Below, one piece after another: positions 17,005 to 25,109 of a stretch of DNA of 64,000 nt. The stretch's first letter is position 1; each line of letters begins with the position of its first letter. A program made the translations under genes and the position numbers. Below the pieces are notes generated by a model, which saw nothing but the letters and a program-made list of their open reading frames with translations, searched no databases and was not told the origin of the DNA. The stretch is taken from NCBI RefSeq assembly GCF_003149535.1, contig NZ_QGDB01000001.1, positions 186,001-250,000 on the forward strand. The letters are read 5' to 3'. The DNA is from Falsochrobactrum shanghaiense (GTDB taxonomy: Bacteria > Pseudomonadota > Alphaproteobacteria > Rhizobiales > Rhizobiaceae).

Positions 17005-19259
17005 GCTGCTGTGCCAACAATGCCCAGCTAGCGGTCGCCGCACAGGCGGTCTCAACGGATGAAATGGCGCTTTCAAGCCGCGTGTTGGGCAATGGGCTGC
17101 GCCAGCTGGAACTTTCGGTTCCCGATGTGCATTGCGGGCTTTGCATCAAGGCCATCGAAGACGGGCTGAAGGACGTTCCGGGTCTTGTCTATGCGCGCGT
17201 CAACCTCACGTCCAAGCGGGTTTCGGTGCGCTGGAAGGACGGCGAAACGCCGCCGGATGTGGTCAACAAGCTACGCAAGATCGGCTATGAAGCGCATATA
17301 TTCGACATGGCGCAGGAGAAGGACCCGACCTTCACGCGGCTTTTGATTGCACTTGGCGTTGCGGCTTTCGCCTCTTCCAATGTGATGCTGCTTTCGGTTG
17401 CCGTGTGGTCGGGGGCGGATGCGGCAACGCGCGATCTGTTTCACTGGATTTCCGGGCTGATCGCCCTGCCGACGCTGATTTTTTCAGGCCGTATTTTCTA
17501 TTCATCCGCATGGAACGCACTGCGGGCGCGGCGCGTGAACATGGACGTGCCCATCGCGCTCGCCATTTCGCTGGCCTTCGCCATGAGCGTCTATGAAACC
17601 ATGCATCATGGCGAGCACGCCTATTTCGATGCATCGGTATCGCTGCTGTTCTTCCTGCTGATCGGTCGCACGCTCGATTACATGATGCGCGAGCGGGCGC
17701 GCTCGGCTGTGCGCGGGCTGGCGCAACTCAGCCCGCGCGGCGCGGTGGTGATCGGCGAAAACGACGAACGCAATTACCTGCCGGTCAATGAAATCCGCCC
17801 CGGCATGCGCATCATTCTGGCGGCAGGCGAACGGGTGCCGGTCGATGCGCGCGTCGAGGAAGGCCGCTCGGAACTTGATTGCGCCATCGCCTCGGGCGAA
17901 AGCGATGCCGTGCCGGTCGGCCCGGGGTCGGATATTCGCGCAGGCACGCTCAATCTTTCCGCGCCGCTTACCATTCGCGCGACCGCAGAAGCCAGAAATT
18001 CGTTTCTGGCCGAAATGGTGCGGCTCATGGATGTGGCCGAAGGCGGACGCGCGCGCTATCGCCGCCTCGCCGACCGCGCATCCGAACTCTATGTGCCGCT
18101 GGTGCATTCCATCGCCTTTCTCGCCTTTGCCGGCTGGATGGTCTATACGGGCGGCGACTGGTATCGCTCGATCTATATCGCGATTTCCACGCTCATCATC
18201 ACCTGCCCCTGCGCGCTGGCGCTGGCAGTGCCTATCGTGCAGGTGGTAGCCGCGCGCCGCCTGTTTGAAAACGGGATCATGATCAAGGACGGCTCGGCAA
18301 TGGAGCGCATGGCCGAGATCGATACGGCGATCTTCGACAAGACCGGGACGCTGACGCTCGGACAGCCGAGGTTGATCGATCTGGAAAGCATCGACCCGCA
18401 GCATCTTGAAATTGCAGCCGAGCTTTCGCTTTATTCGCGCCATCCGCTGTCGCGCGCGCTTGCCGCCTTCTCCGGCAGCAAGCCGATGAGCGCCTTCACC
18501 CGCATCGAGGAAGTGCCCGGTTCCGGCATCGAGGCGGAACTTGATGGCACTGTCTACCGGCTTGGCAAGCGCGAATGGGCCTGCGGGGAAAGCGATGCCA
18601 TTGTCGCTTCCGGGCCGCAGACCTGTCTTGCCATCGACGGCAGGCTCGTGGAGACCTTCCATTTCGAGGATCGTCCGCGTGAGGATGCGGCGGCAGCGCT
18701 TGGCGCGTTGAAGCGCGAGGGCGTGAAGCTCGGCATCATGTCGGGCGACAAGCTGCCAGCAGTGCAGAAGCTTGCCAGCTATCTCGGCGTTGAGAATTAT
18801 CGCGGCGAGGTTCTGCCTGCCGACAAGTCGAAGCTGGTGCAGGAGCTTGCCAGCGATGGCGGCAAGGTGCTGATGGTCGGCGATGGCCTCAATGATGCGC
18901 CTGCACTGGTTGCAGCCCATGTTTCCATGGCGCCCGCGACGGCTGCGGATATTGGCCGCAACGCCGCCGACTTCGTGTTCCTGCGTGAAAGCCTTGCCGC
19001 AGTCCCCCTTGCCCTTGCGGTCTCACGCGAAGCAGGCAGGCTGATCAGGCAGAATTTCGCGCTGTCCATCGGCTATAATATGATCGCCGTGCCGATTGCG
19101 ATTTTCGGCTATGTGACGCCGCTTGTCGCCGCACTTTCGATGTCGTTTTCGTCGATTGTCGTCATTTCCAATGCGCTGCGGCTCAGGGCGGGCCGGAAGA
19201 CCGCCCGCACGACGCCAAAGCCCACACCAGCCGCTCTCATGCAGGAGGCTGCTGAATGA
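17001..19259 (+). CDS. ccoI: Copper-exporting P-type ATPase FixI/CcoI
   Basis: This 752-residue P1B-type ATPase loads copper for cbb3 oxidase assembly rather than for detoxification. Metal-binding motifs are an N-terminal CC (residues 3-4) and an HMA domain with DVHCGLC (Cys45, Cys48). The membrane CPC motif in TCPCALALAVP lies near residue 401, the phosphorylated aspartate in DKTGTLT near 446, HPLSRAL near 482, and GDGLNDAPAL in the hinge. Its place between fixH and ccoS is the standard order. The stop overlaps the ATG of ccoS. Confidence 0.97.
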   Translation: MSCCANNAQLAVAAQAVSTDEMALSSRVLGNGLRQLELSVPDVHCGLCIKAIEDGLKDVPGLVYARVNLTSKRVSVRWKDGETPPDVVNKLRKIGYEAHIFDMAQEKDPTFTRLLIALGVAAFASSNVMLLSVAVWSGADAATRDLFHWISGLIALPTLIFSGRIFYSSAWNALRARRVNMDVPIALAISLAFAMSVYETMHHGEHAYFDASVSLLFFLLIGRTLDYMMRERARSAVRGLAQLSPRGAVVIGENDERNYLPVNEIRPGMRIILAAGERVPVDARVEEGRSELDCAIASGESDAVPVGPGSDIRAGTLNLSAPLTIRATAEARNSFLAEMVRLMDVAEGGRARYRRLADRASELYVPLVHSIAFLAFAGWMVYTGGDWYRSIYIAISTLIITCPCALALAVPIVQVVAARRLFENGIMIKDGSAMERMAEIDTAIFDKTGTLTLGQPRLIDLESIDPQHLEIAAELSLYSRHPLSRALAAFSGSKPMSAFTRIEEVPGSGIEAELDGTVYRLGKREWACGESDAIVASGPQTCLAIDGRLVETFHFEDRPREDAAAALGALKREGVKLGIMSGDKLPAVQKLASYLGVENYRGEVLPADKSKLVQELASDGGKVLMVGDGLNDAPALVAAHVSMAPATAADIGRNAADFVFLRESLAAVPLALAVSREAGRLIRQNFALSIGYNMIAVPIAIFGYVTPLVAALSMSFSSIVVISNALRLRAGRKTARTTPKPTPAALMQEAAE

Positions 19260-19429
19260 GCGGACTTTTGTTCCTCATTCCCATCGCACTATTTTTAGGC
19301 GCGCTGGGGCTTGGCGCTTTTCTCTGGTCGCTGAAAAGCGGCCAGTATGAAGATCTCGACGGCGCGGCCAATCGCATATTGCTCGACGACGATTCTAGTC
19401 CTGAACAAGAATCGCGCGAAGATCGTTGA
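19256..19429 (+). CDS. ccoS: cbb3 oxidase maturation protein CcoS
   Basis: This 57-residue single-span protein has the form hydrophobic N-terminus (MSGLLFLIPIALFLGALGLG), WSLKSGQYEDLDGAANRIL, acidic tail. SGQYEDLDGAA.RIL is the CcoS/FixS signature. CcoS is needed for heme and copper insertion into CcoN. Its ATG overlaps the ccoI stop. The last 35 bases overlap, tail to tail, the end of the convergent glycerate kinase gene. Confidence 0.94.
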   Translation: MSGLLFLIPIALFLGALGLGAFLWSLKSGQYEDLDGAANRILLDDDSSPEQESREDR

Positions 19430-20684
19430 CATTGGTGCCGGTCGGCCCCGGTACGAACAGATCGCCGATCGCGTTGAAAGCCGTCCATGCATCATTGGCG
19501 TCAAGCCGTGCAGCACCTTCTTCACCAGCCTCCAGCAAACGTGAAACCGTCGCGCCATCGGCAAAGGCCCCGGCATTATTTTCAGAGCCATCGATGCCGT
19601 CAGTGTCGGCGGCAAGCGCGTGAATATTCGCATAGCCGTCAATATCGAGCGCAAATGAGAGCAGGAATTCGCTGTTGCGCCCGCCCTTGCCACCCTTTTC
19701 GCGAATGGTGACGGTGGTTTCGCCGCCCGAAAGGATGACCACCGGCTTTTTGAACGGACGGTCGCGCTCCGCCACTTCGCGCGCGATTGCGGCATGGACA
19801 TGCGCCACTTCGCGCGCCTCGCCTTCCATGGCATCCGACAGGATCACCGCCTCGACGCCATGACGCCTTGCCTCTTTCGCAGCCGCTTCAAGCGACACGG
19901 CGGCAGATGCGATCACACGCACTTCGTTATTGGCAAAAACCGCATCATCCGGCTTCGGCGCATGGCAGTTCTCCCCTTTGATATGGGCAAGGACTGCCTG
20001 CGGCAGATCAAGCCGGTAGCGTTCGATGAATTTCAGCGCGTCGTCGCGATCGGTTGCGTCGGGCACGGTCGGGCCGGATGCGACAAAAGCGGGATTGTCG
20101 CCGGGAATATCGGAAACCACCAGCGAAAACACCCGCGCCGGATGGGCGGCGGCGGCCAGCCTGCCGCCCTTGATGGTGGAGAGATGCTTGCGCACGGCAT
20201 TCATCGCCGAAATCGGCGCGCCGGATGCAAGCAGTGCTTCGTTGAGCGCGATTTCATCTTCCAGCGTCATGCCTTCGGGCGGCGACGGCAGAAGCGCCGA
20301 ACCGCCGCCGGAAATCAGCGCCACCACCAGATCGTCTTGCGTGAGGCCGGAGACGGCCGCAAAAAGCCGCTTCGCTGCTTCCTGCCCCGCCGCATCCGGC
20401 ACCGGATGGGAGGCTTCGATGATTTCGATGCGCTCGCAGGGTGCGCCATAGCCATAACGCGTCACCACCACGCCTTCCAGCGGTGCATCCGTATGTTTTT
20501 CGGCCCACGCCTTCTCGAAGGCCGCGGCCATTTGCGCCGATCCCTTGCCCGCGCCGATCACCACGGTCCGGCCTTTGGGCTTTTGCGGCAGGTTGGCGCG
20601 GATGGTCAATTCGGGGTCTGCTGCGGCGACTGCCGCATCGAAAAGGCTGGTGAGGAATTTCTTCGGATCGGCGATTACGGTCAT
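19395..20684 (-). CDS. Glycerate kinase (MOFRL family)
   Basis: This 429-residue enzyme of the type II glycerate kinase family phosphorylates D-glycerate, giving 2-phosphoglycerate in most family members. Visible signatures are GAGKGSAQMA near residue 44, LISGGGSALLP near 125, SGPTVPD, and the MOFRL-type C-terminal part with ILSGGETTV and GGRNSEFLLSFA. Some homologues were historically called hydroxypyruvate reductase (TtuD), but the fold is a kinase. It is the third gene of a puuD-guaD-kinase unit, 13 bases after guaD. It could process glycerate made from the glyoxylate that allantoin breakdown releases. Its 3' end overlaps ccoS. Confidence 0.9.
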   Translation of the reverse strand: MTVIADPKKFLTSLFDAAVAAADPELTIRANLPQKPKGRTVVIGAGKGSAQMAAAFEKAWAEKHTDAPLEGVVVTRYGYGAPCERIEIIEASHPVPDAAGQEAAKRLFAAVSGLTQDDLVVALISGGGSALLPSPPEGMTLEDEIALNEALLASGAPISAMNAVRKHLSTIKGGRLAAAAHPARVFSLVVSDIPGDNPAFVASGPTVPDATDRDDALKFIERYRLDLPQAVLAHIKGENCHAPKPDDAVFANNEVRVIASAAVSLEAAAKEARRHGVEAVILSDAMEGEAREVAHVHAAIAREVAERDRPFKKPVVILSGGETTVTIREKGGKGGRNSEFLLSFALDIDGYANIHALAADTDGIDGSENNAGAFADGATVSRLLEAGEEGAARLDANDAWTAFNAIGDLFVPGPTGTNVNDLRAILVQD

Positions 20685-20697
20685 TTTGTTCCGATGG

Positions 20698-22002
20698 CTA
20701 TAAAAGTCCCGCCTTGAGCGGCTTTCCGGCGATATAGGTTTCGACTATGGCACGGTCATCGCCTAACGTCTGCAACAAAAACAGTTCCTGCTCCAGTGTG
20801 GCTCCCGCCGCCATGCGCAGCCGCATCGGCGAGGTGGCGGATGAATCAAGCACCACAATATCGGCTTCCGTGCCTTCATCAAGCGTGCCGATCCTGTCTT
20901 GCATCGAAAGCGCGCGCGCATTGCCCAGCGTCATCATGTAAAAAGACTGGAACGGGTTCAGGCGCTGTCCGCGCAATTGCAAGACCTTGTAGCCCTCATC
21001 CATGGTGCGCAGCATGGAAAAGCTGGTGCCGCCGCCAATATCGGTTGCAACCGCCATGCGCGCGCCTTCAGCCTTCAACCGGTCGCGGTCGAACAGGCCC
21101 GAACCCAAAAACAGGTTGGAGGTGGGGCAGAATACGGCAACGGAGCCTGTTTCCGCCATCACCTTGACTTCGCGCTCTTCCAGATGGATGGAATGGCCAA
21201 GCAGCGTCTTGTCGCCCAGCAGCCCGTAATGCTCATAAATGCCTAGATAATCCGGCGCATCGGGGTAAAGCGACTTCGTGAAGGCGATCTCGTCGTGATT
21301 TTCCGAAAGATGGGTCTGGATGAAACATTGAGGATGCTCGCGCGCCAGCGCGCCGCTGGCTTCCATCTGTTCCGGGGTCGAGGTGATGGCGAAGCGCGGC
21401 GTGATCACATAATCAAGCCGGTCCTTGCCATGCCAGCGCGCAATCAGCGCCTTGCTGTCGTCATAGCCTGATTGCGCGGTGTCGCAGAGTGCGGGCGGCG
21501 CATTGCGATCCATCATCACCTTGCCGCCGAGCATACGCATATTGCGATGCTGCGCGGCGCGGAAATAGGCATCAACGCTTTGCGGATGCACCGAGCAATA
21601 GGCGACAGCGGTGGTCGTGCCGTGGCGAATGAGTTCGTCGAGAAAACGTTCTGCGATGAATTCGGCATGCTGTTCGTCGGCGAATTTCTGTTCGGCGACG
21701 AATGTATAGGTGTTGAGCCATTCCAGAAGATTGGCGGCATAGGACGCAACCACCTGGCTTTGCGGATAATGAATATGGGTATCGATAAAGCCCGGCAGGA
21801 TGAGGTGCGGGCGATGATCGGCGACCGGCACATCGGCCCCTGAATGCGCGCTGATTTGAGCATAGGTGCCAAGACGCGCAATGCGGCCATTTTCAACCAG
21901 CACTGCACCATCTTCGATATAGCGATAGGAATTGCTGTCCTCCAGGCTTTGCGGCTCGTCGTTAAAACTCAGCACGCGGCCACGGATGAGAAGTCTGCTC
22001 AT
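20698..22002 (-). CDS. guaD: Guanine deaminase
   Basis: This 434-residue amidohydrolase deaminates guanine to xanthine. The metal motif THIH is at residues 75-78 (FIDTHIHYPQSQVVASY). The pattern FIQTHLSENHDEI near residue 237 and GHSIHLEERE are characteristic of guanine deaminases, as is the FCPTSNLFLGSGLF motif. It starts 2 bases after the stop of puuD, so the two are coupled. It supplies xanthine for the nearby XdhAB, fitting a purine-catabolic role. Confidence 0.95.
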   Translation of the reverse strand: MSRLLIRGRVLSFNDEPQSLEDSNSYRYIEDGAVLVENGRIARLGTYAQISAHSGADVPVADHRPHLILPGFIDTHIHYPQSQVVASYAANLLEWLNTYTFVAEQKFADEQHAEFIAERFLDELIRHGTTTAVAYCSVHPQSVDAYFRAAQHRNMRMLGGKVMMDRNAPPALCDTAQSGYDDSKALIARWHGKDRLDYVITPRFAITSTPEQMEASGALAREHPQCFIQTHLSENHDEIAFTKSLYPDAPDYLGIYEHYGLLGDKTLLGHSIHLEEREVKVMAETGSVAVFCPTSNLFLGSGLFDRDRLKAEGARMAVATDIGGGTSFSMLRTMDEGYKVLQLRGQRLNPFQSFYMMTLGNARALSMQDRIGTLDEGTEADIVVLDSSATSPMRLRMAAGATLEQELFLLQTLGDDRAIVETYIAGKPLKAGLL

Positions 22003-22004
22003 TC

Positions 22005-23240
22005 TTACTTTGCTCCAGAAACGGCGGATTCATACCAGGAGGCGAGAAGCTCGCGCTCCTGATCGGTCACGCCGGTTAGATTGGCAGGCGGCATGGCATG
22101 GGAGCGCCCGGCCTGCAAATAGATCTCGCGCGCATGAGACGCGATCTCGCGGTCGGTTTCAAGGACGACGCCCTTGGGGGCTACGATAATGCCCTCCCAG
22201 CCCGGCTCTTTGGCATGGCACATGGCGCAGCGCCCCAGCACCGTGTCGCGCACTTTTTCAAAATGCGGATCGGAAATAAAGCCCTGCTGGAGCGCGGAGA
22301 TTTTCTGCTCTTCCGGCTCGCCGGTCAGAATTTTGGGCACCGTCGAAAGCCAGATGATGAGGATGAAAAGAATGACCGTCGCCAGCCATGTCCATGTCGG
22401 GTTGCCCTTGCGCGCATGGCGGGTGTTGAACCAGTGGCGGATGGTGACGCCCATCAAAAACATCAGCGATGCGATGATCCAGTTATATTCCGTCGCAAAA
22501 GCCAGCGGATAATGGTTGGAAAGCATCAGGAACAGGACAGGCAGGGTGAGATAATTATTATGCGTCGAGCGCTGCTTGGCGATCTTGCCATATTTGGGAT
22601 CGGGCTTGCGTCCGGCAATCAGGTCGGCAACCACGATTTTCTGATTGGGAATGATGATCATGAAGACATTGGCCGACATGATGGTCGCGGTGAAAGCGCC
22701 CAGATGCAGGAAGGCGGCGCGGCCCGTAAACAAATGCGTATAGCCCCAGGCCACCACGACCAGCACGACATAAAGCAGCACCATCAAAAGCGTGTCGCTC
22801 TTGCCAAGCATCAGGTTGCAGATCGTGTTGTAGGCAAGCCAGCCAAGCGCCAGCGAGGCGATCGAGAGCGCGATGGCCACGGGCGCCGAAACGTCGAGCA
22901 CATTGGGGTCGATCAGATAGAGATCAGCACCGGCATAATAGACGATGCACAAAAGCGCAAAGCCCGACAGCCATGTGGCGTAGGATTCCCATTTGAACCA
23001 GATCAAATGCTCAGGCATATGCGCGGGCGCGACCAGATATTTCTGGATGTGGTAGAAGCCGCCGCCATGGACCTGCCATTCCTCGCCATGCGCGCCTTCC
23101 GGCAGGCCGGGACGCTGGCGAAGCCCGAGGTCGAGCGCGATGAAGTAAAAGGACGAACCGATCCACGCAATGGCGGTGATCACATGCAGCCATCGCGCGG
23201 CGAAGCCCAGCCAGTCCCAGGCCACGGCAAAATCATACAT
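22005..23240 (-). CDS. puuD: Membrane urate hydroxylase PuuD with C-terminal cytochrome c domain
   Basis: PuuD oxidises urate to 5-hydroxyisourate in the inner membrane and passes electrons to the respiratory chain instead of making peroxide. The 411-residue protein has about eight membrane segments (urate oxidase N domain, residues 1-300; start MYDFAVAWDWLGFAARWLHV) and a cytochrome c domain with heme motif CAMCH near residue 337 and likely axial methionine in AMPPANLTG. It leads the minus-strand unit with guaD and glycerate kinase. It is divergent from the LysR gene, 112 bases away. Confidence 0.95.
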   Translation of the reverse strand: MYDFAVAWDWLGFAARWLHVITAIAWIGSSFYFIALDLGLRQRPGLPEGAHGEEWQVHGGGFYHIQKYLVAPAHMPEHLIWFKWESYATWLSGFALLCIVYYAGADLYLIDPNVLDVSAPVAIALSIASLALGWLAYNTICNLMLGKSDTLLMVLLYVVLVVVAWGYTHLFTGRAAFLHLGAFTATIMSANVFMIIIPNQKIVVADLIAGRKPDPKYGKIAKQRSTHNNYLTLPVLFLMLSNHYPLAFATEYNWIIASLMFLMGVTIRHWFNTRHARKGNPTWTWLATVILFILIIWLSTVPKILTGEPEEQKISALQQGFISDPHFEKVRDTVLGRCAMCHAKEPGWEGIIVAPKGVVLETDREIASHAREIYLQAGRSHAMPPANLTGVTDQERELLASWYESAVSGAK

Positions 23241-23352
23241 CAGGCGCTCCCATTGTTTGCTTGTATATTATGTGCCAAAGCTTCTTGGTCGAGGGAACAT
23301 TACATCACGCCCATCACTTTCAAAAAAATCTAGACAATGGTGCAAGGGGCCT

Positions 23353-24267
23353 ATGTCATATCTGGATAATCTGCGGGTTTTCGTGCGCGTTGTCGAATTG
23401 GGAAATCTTTCGGCGGCAGGCCGCGACCAGCGCGTTTCTCCGGCGGTTGCAAGCAATCGTATCAAGGAGTTGGAGAAACATCTGGGCGCACGCCTCTTCA
23501 ACCGCACCACGCGCAAGCTCACCCCCACCGAACATGGCCGGTTGTTTTATGACGGGGCGCTGAAAATTCTCGAAGCAGTGGAAGAGGCCGAAGCGGCGGT
23601 CGCGGAGCTTGCCAAAAATCCCAGAGGATCGATTCGCATCACCGCTCCGCTGGGCATCGGGCGGCGGCTTATTGCTTCCGGCATTCCGGAATTTCACGAC
23701 AAATATCCCGATATTGAAGTGCGGCTGCGCCTGTCCGATCACGAGATCGATATTATGAGTGAAGGCGTCGATGTCGCCTTCAAATTGGGGGTTCTGGAAA
23801 ATTCCAATCTGCGTATGCGCGGCATCATGAATTGCGAGCGCGTCATCTGCGCTGCTCCCGAATATCTGGAAAAGCATGGGGTTCCGCAATCGCCGGAAGA
23901 GCTTCTGGGCGAAAAGCACCATTGCCTGCTGCTGCGCTTTCCCGGTTCCAAGGAATATTACTGGACCTTGCAGACGCCTGCGGGCCTGCGCAAATTCGAA
24001 GTGACGGGGCCGTATGATTCCGACGATGGCGATGTGCTCACGCAATGGGCGCTTGGCGGGCGCGGCATCATCAACAAGCCGCTTTTCGACGTGAAGGACT
24101 ATATCCGCGAAGGGCGGCTGGTGCCCATTCTGGAGCAGACGCCGCCCGCGCCGATCCAGCTTGCGGCAATCTATCCGCATAAGCGCTTTCAGGACCCGAA
24201 AGTGCGGCTCATCATTGATTTCATGGCAGAGCGCTGCCAGCGGCTGATTCGCGAAATATTGGATTGA
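23353..24267 (+). CDS. LysR-family transcriptional regulator, divergent from puuD
   Basis: The 304-residue regulator has an N-terminal winged helix-turn-helix (FVRVVELGNLSAAGRDQRVSPAVASNRI, shortened here to its core SAAGRDQRVSPAVASNRI) and a C-terminal LysR substrate-binding domain. The start MSYLDNLRVF at 23353 has AAGGGG before it. A longer in-frame reading from 23170 would overlap puuD and lacks support. LysR regulators usually control the divergent neighbour, so control of puuD-guaD is likely. The effector could be urate or another purine intermediate, which is inference from context. Confidence 0.9.
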   Translation: MSYLDNLRVFVRVVELGNLSAAGRDQRVSPAVASNRIKELEKHLGARLFNRTTRKLTPTEHGRLFYDGALKILEAVEEAEAAVAELAKNPRGSIRITAPLGIGRRLIASGIPEFHDKYPDIEVRLRLSDHEIDIMSEGVDVAFKLGVLENSNLRMRGIMNCERVICAAPEYLEKHGVPQSPEELLGEKHHCLLLRFPGSKEYYWTLQTPAGLRKFEVTGPYDSDDGDVLTQWALGGRGIINKPLFDVKDYIREGRLVPILEQTPPAPIQLAAIYPHKRFQDPKVRLIIDFMAERCQRLIREILD

Positions 24268-24277
24268 AAACCGGATT

Positions 24278-25105
24278 TCAGGCGGTTTGAGACATTCTTG
24301 CGCCGTTGAGGGCCGCGCCCAGCACTTCCGCCGTCACCAGGGCGGCAATGACTTCGGGCCTTTTGTCCTTCACAGCAGCACCGCCAATAGGACAGACGAG
24401 ATTTTCAAACAGGGTATCGCTGCCCATCTCGCGTTTGGCCCAGCTTCTGAAGGTGGCCTTCTTGGTTTTCGAGCCGATCATGCCGACATAGGCCGCATCG
24501 CGGCGCTGCAATGCTTCTGCTGCAATCAGAAAATCCAGCGCATGGTCATGGGTGAGAATGATGAAGGAACTGCCGGGCGGAGCCGAGCGCACCACCTCTT
24601 CGGGCATGGCGGCAAGACAGGTTTCCACTCCCGGCGCATCAACGGCGATCAATGCGCTTTCGCGCGTATCGACCAGCACCACGCGCACCGGCGTCAGCGA
24701 CAGCGCATAAGCGAGCGCATCGCCGACATGGCCCGCGCCAAACACATAGACATGGGGGCGAGTGGCGATCTCCGCATCGATGCGGCCAATGAGTTCGGCG
24801 GTCAGGCTTTGGTCAACAAGCCTGAAATCAAGCCCCACGCGACCGCCGCAGCATTGGCCGATTTCCGGCCCCAGGGGCACGTCCATCGGATCATTGCTGC
24901 CGCCAGCCAATATTTTTCGGGCGTGATCGATGGCCATATATTCAAGCTGGCCGCCGCCGATAGTGCGAAAAATCGCGTCGCGCGAAACCAGCATCCACGC
25001 GCCTGCATCGCGCGGCGCAGAGCCTTTCACGCGCGCAACCTCCACCAGCACGCAACTGGAAGAGCGGCTGAGAAAAGCCCTTATATCGTCGCGCGCGCGC
25101 CGCAT
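24278..25105 (-). CDS. xdhC: Xanthine dehydrogenase accessory protein XdhC
   Basis: The 275-residue XdhC binds molybdenum cofactor, protects it, and promotes its sulfuration and insertion into XdhB. Two XdhC/CoxI domains are visible. The N-terminal one has VARVKGSAPRDAGAWMLV and GGGQLEYMAI. The C-terminal Rossmann-like one has VYVFGAGHVGDALAYAL near residue 118 and YVGMIGSKTKKATF. It ends the xdhABC operon, four bases after xdhB, and converges on the LysR gene. Confidence 0.95.
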   Translation of the reverse strand: MRRARDDIRAFLSRSSSCVLVEVARVKGSAPRDAGAWMLVSRDAIFRTIGGGQLEYMAIDHARKILAGGSNDPMDVPLGPEIGQCCGGRVGLDFRLVDQSLTAELIGRIDAEIATRPHVYVFGAGHVGDALAYALSLTPVRVVLVDTRESALIAVDAPGVETCLAAMPEEVVRSAPPGSSFIILTHDHALDFLIAAEALQRRDAAYVGMIGSKTKKATFRSWAKREMGSDTLFENLVCPIGGAAVKDKRPEVIAALVTAEVLGAALNGARMSQTA

Positions 25106-25109
25106 GGTC

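Noticed and set aside
17502-18920. 472-residue open frame antisense to ccoI
   Set aside because: No domain or ribosome site, and it sits opposite the conserved ATPase motifs.
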